Source: Prevotella sp. UBA2755
GTDB lineage: Bacteria > Bacteroidota > Bacteroidia > Bacteroidales > Bacteroidaceae
Length of the DNA stretch: 32,608 nt
NCBI GenBank assembly: GCA_002353225.1
Contig: DEJF01000045.1
Span: 26,948 to 59,555 of the forward strand
Reading direction: 5' to 3'
This document shows positions 29,834 to 32,608 of the stretch, piece by piece. Each line of letters opens with the position of its first letter. The stretch's first letter is position 1. The notes below the pieces were generated by a model. That model had not been told where the DNA came from, searched no databases, and worked only from the letters and a program-made list of their open reading frames with translations. The position numbers were made by a program, and so were the translations under genes.

Positions 29834-31594
29834 TTATTCTTGATGTAAGTCAAGACGTAACTGTAACTCTTCCAGTTGTTTAGCATCTAATTCACCTGGT
29901 GCGTCAAGCATCACGTCACGACCGGAATTGTTCTTCGGGAAGGCGATGCAGTCGCGGATAGAATCCAGTCCTGCCATCAGACTCACGAAGCGGTCAAGAC
30001 CAAAGGCGAGACCGGCGTGAGGGGGTGCTCCATACTTGAAGGCATTGATGAGGAAACCAAACTGTGCCATGGCTCTCTCTGGGGTGAAGCCTAAGATCTG
30101 GAACATCTTCTCCTGCAACTTACCGTCATGGATACGCAGGGAGCCGCCACCTACCTCTACACCATTACATACGAAGTCATAGGCAACGGCACGTACCTTC
30201 TCAGGAGCCGTGTCGAGCAAGGGGATATCATCGGGGTTAGGCAAGGTGAACGGATGGTGGGTAGCCATCAAACGCTGTTCCTCGTCACTCCACTCAAACA
30301 ATGGGAAGTCGACAATCCACAAGCACTCGAACTTATCCTTGTCACGCAGTCCAAGACGGTCACCCATCTCCAGACGCAACGTGCAAAGTTGTACACGGGT
30401 CTTGTTTGCCTTGTCACCACTCAGGATCAGCACGAGGTCGCCATCCTTGGCCCCCGTCTTCTCCTTCAACTGTGCCCATACCTCAGGGGTATAGAACTTA
30501 TCAACAGACGACTTCACAGAGCCATCGGTATTGAACTTCACGTAGACCAGACCCTTGGCACCAACCTGTGGACGCTTCACGAAGTCTGTCAACTGGTCGA
30601 GTTGCTTGCGGGTATAGTCAGCACATCCTGGTACGACGATACCACCGATATACTCTGCCTCGTTGAAGACTGGGAACGTACCCGTTCCTTTCAGCACGTC
30701 CATCAGTTCTACGAACTCCATACCGAAACGAAGGTCGGGCTTGTCAGAACCGAAGCGACGCATGGCGTCATGCCATGTCATACGCTGCAGTTTAGGCAAC
30801 TCTATCCCACGTACCTCTTTGAAGAGATGACGGGCAAGATCCTCGAAAATCTCCAGTACATCCTCCTGGTCGGCAAATGACATCTCGCAGTCTATCTGTG
30901 TGAACTCCGGCTGACGGTCAGCACGCAAGTCCTCGTCACGGAAGCACTTGGCAATCTGGAAGTAACGGTCGAAACCTGACACCATCAACAACTGCTTCAA
31001 GGTCTGCGGACTCTGGGGCAGCGCATAGAACTGTCCGGGATTCATACGGGAAGGAACCACGAAGTCACGGGCACCCTCTGGGGTAGAGCCAATCAGAATA
31101 GGTGTCTCCACCTCGATGAAGTTCTTGTTATCGAGGAAGTTACGAATCAAGATGGTCATGCGGTGACGCAGTTCCAGGTTCTTACGGACACAACTGCGAC
31201 GCAGGTCCAGATAACGATACTTCATACGGATATCGTCACCACCATCGGTATTGTCCTCTATCGTGAAGGGAGGTGTCAGACTCTCACTCAGCACATTCAG
31301 TTCCTGGGCGATAATCTCAATCTCTCCCGTAGGGATATTCTTATTCTTACTCTGACGCTCATTGACGGTACCCTTTACCTGAATACACCACTCACGTCCC
31401 AACTTATTGGCACGCTCACAGAGTGCCGCATCCTTCGACTCGTCGAAAACCAACTGAGTGATACCATATCGGTCACGCAAGTCCACAAACGTCATACCTC
31501 CCATCTTACGGGTCTTCTGTACCCATCCGGCAAGGGTTACCACCGTGCCAGCATCCGTGAGTCTCAACTCACCACATGTCTTTGTCCTATACAT
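29834..31594 (-). CDS. aspS: Aspartyl-tRNA synthetase
   Basis: This 586-residue protein is of the usual length for bacterial AspRS, a class II aminoacyl-tRNA synthetase. The N-terminal OB-fold anticodon-binding domain (about 1-105) contains GWVQKTRKMGGMTFVDLRDR. Class II motif 2 is FRDEDLRADRQPEFTQIDCE, the GAD insertion domain lies in the middle, and motif 3 is GLAFGLDRFVSLMAG. It charges tRNA(Asp) with aspartate. The ATG at 31594 gives the standard MYRTKTCGELR start; the frame is open 20 codons upstream, past the promoter. A 16-bp palindrome overlaps the start codon. Confidence 0.97.
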   Translation of the reverse strand: MYRTKTCGELRLTDAGTVVTLAGWVQKTRKMGGMTFVDLRDRYGITQLVFDESKDAALCERANKLGREWCIQVKGTVNERQSKNKNIPTGEIEIIAQELNVLSESLTPPFTIEDNTDGGDDIRMKYRYLDLRRSCVRKNLELRHRMTILIRNFLDNKNFIEVETPILIGSTPEGARDFVVPSRMNPGQFYALPQSPQTLKQLLMVSGFDRYFQIAKCFRDEDLRADRQPEFTQIDCEMSFADQEDVLEIFEDLARHLFKEVRGIELPKLQRMTWHDAMRRFGSDKPDLRFGMEFVELMDVLKGTGTFPVFNEAEYIGGIVVPGCADYTRKQLDQLTDFVKRPQVGAKGLVYVKFNTDGSVKSSVDKFYTPEVWAQLKEKTGAKDGDLVLILSGDKANKTRVQLCTLRLEMGDRLGLRDKDKFECLWIVDFPLFEWSDEEQRLMATHHPFTLPNPDDIPLLDTAPEKVRAVAYDFVCNGVEVGGGSLRIHDGKLQEKMFQILGFTPERAMAQFGFLINAFKYGAPPHAGLAFGLDRFVSLMAGLDSIRDCIAFPKNNSGRDVMLDAPGELDAKQLEELQLRLDLHQE

Positions 31595-31606
31595 ATTATA
31601 ATATGT
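31591..31606. repeat. 16-bp perfect palindrome over the aspS start codon
   Basis: ACATATTATAATATGT is its own reverse complement and contains the aspS ATG (31592-31594 on minus). Confidence 0.7.
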
Positions 31607-31623
31607 GTTTTTAAATTTGCATG

Positions 31624-31655
31624 CAAAGGTAATGCAAATTGAGCGAAATACCAAA
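31624..31655 (-). promoter_or_regulatory. aspS promoter
   Basis: Minus strand: TTTG (31652-31655), 20 bases, TACCTTTG (31624-31631), 29 bases before the ATG. Confidence 0.8.
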
Positions 31656-31803
31656 TTTATTTGAGTATTTCCGAGTGCAAAGTAAGTTCGACATCTCTGA
31701 TCGATGATGAAGATGCCTTCTGTAGGGGTAACAGATATTGGTCTAAAGACCTGCTATCTTGCACATTTTCTCTTGAAATGCCCATTATTTATGAAACTTT
31801 TCG

Positions 31804-31811
31804 TAAATTTG
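31804..31811 (+). promoter_or_regulatory. -7 box of the DUF4160-DUF2442 pair
   Basis: TAAATTTG lies 20 bases before the ATG at 31832. No good -33 is seen at the usual distance. Confidence 0.5.
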
Positions 31812-31831
31812 CACCCAAAAGCAACGAGATT

Positions 31832-32082
31832 ATGAGTCCAGTGTTCCGACGCGAGAGCGAATTACATTTAAGATATTCTCCAATGAGGAGGAGCGAATGC
31901 ACATTCATGTGCTTTATGGCCGACAGGAGGCAAAGTACTGGCTGGAGCCGCAGGTAGAACTGGCTAAGAACTCAGGAATCCCCGAACATAAGTTAAACGA
32001 AATCAAAAGAATCGTAGAGAAATATGCAGACGACTTCAAAGAACAATTCCAACAGCACATCGGCAAGCGTATTGATGATTAA
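31832..32082 (+). pseudogene. DUF4160 gene with a frameshift
   Basis: The start in one frame (MSPVFRRESE) matches the opening of DUF4160 proteins. The rest of the family match is one frame over: ITFKIFSNEEERMHIHVLYG, then QEAKYWLEPQVELAKNSGIP and the C-terminal helix to the stop at 32080-32082. The switch must fall around 31845-31862, where neither frame alone gives a full protein. A single-base indel, natural or a sequencing error, explains it. An internal ATG at 31897 (MHIHV) could still give a 61-residue fragment. DUF4160 genes are commonly paired with DUF2442 genes, as here, and the pairs are suspected toxin-antitoxin-like modules. Confidence 0.75.
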
Positions 32083-32314
32083 CGCCCAGGGCATCATGCT
32101 CTCCGTGCTGGGGCATGACTATTTCCTGTCGTACAACCGCATCCCGTGGATGCAGGATGCGCCCATCCGTAGCGTCTTGAACGTACAGATGAGTGGTCCA
32201 GAGGCTATCGAGTGGCCCGACCTTGACGTTGACCTTGAAATTGACAGTCTCCGTCACCCCGAACGTTATCCACTTGTTATCAAGCGGAATGCGCTGGACT
32301 GCGTTGGTGTTTGA
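32075..32314 (+). CDS. DUF2442 domain-containing protein
   Basis: This 79-residue protein shows the DUF2442 pattern: LSVLGHDYFLSYNRIPWMQD, a middle IRSVLNVQMSG, and the signature IEWPDLDVDLEIDSL. The ATG at 32075 overlaps the DUF4160 stop by 8 bases, the arrangement usual for this pair. The function is unproven; an antitoxin-like DNA-binding or partner role is suggested only by gene pairing. Confidence 0.85.
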   Translation: MINAQGIMLSVLGHDYFLSYNRIPWMQDAPIRSVLNVQMSGPEAIEWPDLDVDLEIDSLRHPERYPLVIKRNALDCVGV

Positions 32315-32497
32315 ACAGAAGTCATTAATCATCATATTCCATCACCAAGTCTCTTAAAACTGCCTTTATTTCAACAAGGTTTGCGATTTTGTCCAAAGTT
32401 ACAAAAGACCGACAAACTGCTACACGGGCAGCCTGTCAATTATAGTGGGTGGCTTCAATCCAACGAGTAGGCGAAAGTGTGAAAGCATTTCATTTCC
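32315..32497. other. Gap without a supported gene
   Basis: A TAACTTTG box faces left at 32394-32401, but downstream of it there is only the DUF2442 gene on the other strand. A short minus-strand frame ending at the stop TAA around 32329 (IANLVEIKAVLRDLVMEYDD) looks protein-like but has no start codon. These may be remnants. Confidence 0.4.
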
Positions 32498-32608
32498 TCA
32501 CTCATTTTTCCAGTAATCGACAGCAATGGCGGCATAGCAATAGAGACGAGTATTGCGAGTCTTGAGGATATCTGTATGGAAATGGCACTGGGACTGCATA
32601 CGGATGAT
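32498..32608 (-). CDS. Possible C-terminal fragment of an unknown protein (open at the window edge)
   Basis: Thirty-six codons are open to the right edge and end TRLYCYAAIAVDYWKNE, then TGA. The composition looks plausible for a protein, but the stretch is too short for recognition and may be chance. Confidence 0.3.
   Translation of the reverse strand: MIRMQSQCHFHTDILKTRNTRLYCYAAIAVDYWKNE

Noticed and set aside
30128..30880. A long open frame on the plus strand within aspS
   Set aside because: It is antisense to the well-conserved class II core of aspS, has no promoter, and its sequence shows no family pattern.
32036..32335. A 99-codon minus-strand frame opposite DUF2442, with a -7 box upstream
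   Set aside because: The plus-strand DUF2442 signature is convincing, and the minus-strand protein has no family pattern. The box at 32394-32401 may be chance.
32447..32475. CRISPR-repeat-like CTTCAATCCAACGAG
   Set aside because: Only a single copy is present, with no spacing or second repeat and no cas gene; similar 15-mers occur by chance.

Overview
The window looks like a chromosomal segment of a Bacteroidota member, most likely Prevotella/Segatella or a close relative. Four things point there: promoters of the TAnnTTTG (-7) type with a TTTG/TTG element about 19-20 bp upstream; almost no Shine-Dalgarno sequences; family content typical of the phylum (HU-like protein, DUF4248, 'smalltalk' protein, T7-type amidase, DUF2582 winged helix); and a polysaccharide locus next to this accessory set. 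No rRNA, tRNA, insertion sequence or CRISPR array was seen.

Layout. (1) 2-6882, plus strand: a tightly coupled run of a GT2 glycosyltransferase (cut by the window edge), two tandem membrane GT2 paralogues of which the first has lost its catalytic motifs, a Wzx-type flippase, an unrecognised TPR-like protein with three C-terminal membrane helices, and a Cof-type HAD phosphatase. A hairpin terminator follows. (2) 7019-11144, minus strand: an accessory block of amidase, smalltalk protein, HU-like protein, DUF4248 protein, TOPRIM primase-like protein, RecA-fold ATPase and a small unknown. It resembles a domesticated replication module and contains long hairpins and tandem operator-like repeats. 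(3) 11354-28952: a mosaic of small glycan cassettes alternating in strand. It holds a GT11-like fucosyltransferase candidate, several GT4 and GT2 enzymes, an acyltransferase-3/SGNH fusion, two more acyltransferase-3 proteins, a UbiA-type decaprenyl-phosphate phosphoribosyltransferase-like protein, a UDP-glucuronate 4-epimerase-like enzyme and a hexapeptide acetyltransferase. (4) 28964-31594, minus strand: two winged-helix proteins and aspS, a housekeeping flank. (5) 31832-32314, plus strand: a frameshifted DUF4160 gene and a DUF2442 gene, then a possible partial minus-strand frame at the edge.

How it works together (inference). The glycosyltransferases would assemble a repeat unit on a lipid carrier, the epimerase would supply a uronic acid donor, the acyltransferases would decorate the sugars, and the flippase would move the lipid-linked unit across the inner membrane. 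No Wzy polymerase, Wzc/Wza export protein, initiating phosphoglycosyltransferase or NusG-like (UpxY) regulator is visible, so the locus must extend beyond the window or share those functions.

The most unusual signals are: the catalytically degenerate GT2 next to an intact paralogue; period-7 tandem repeats at several places, including inside a glycosyltransferase gene; a dispersed palindromic repeat that appears inserted in frame in the epimerase; -7 boxes sitting only 4-9 bases before start codons; a perfect 19-bp palindrome forming a divergent promoter; and the structured, replication-like accessory block.
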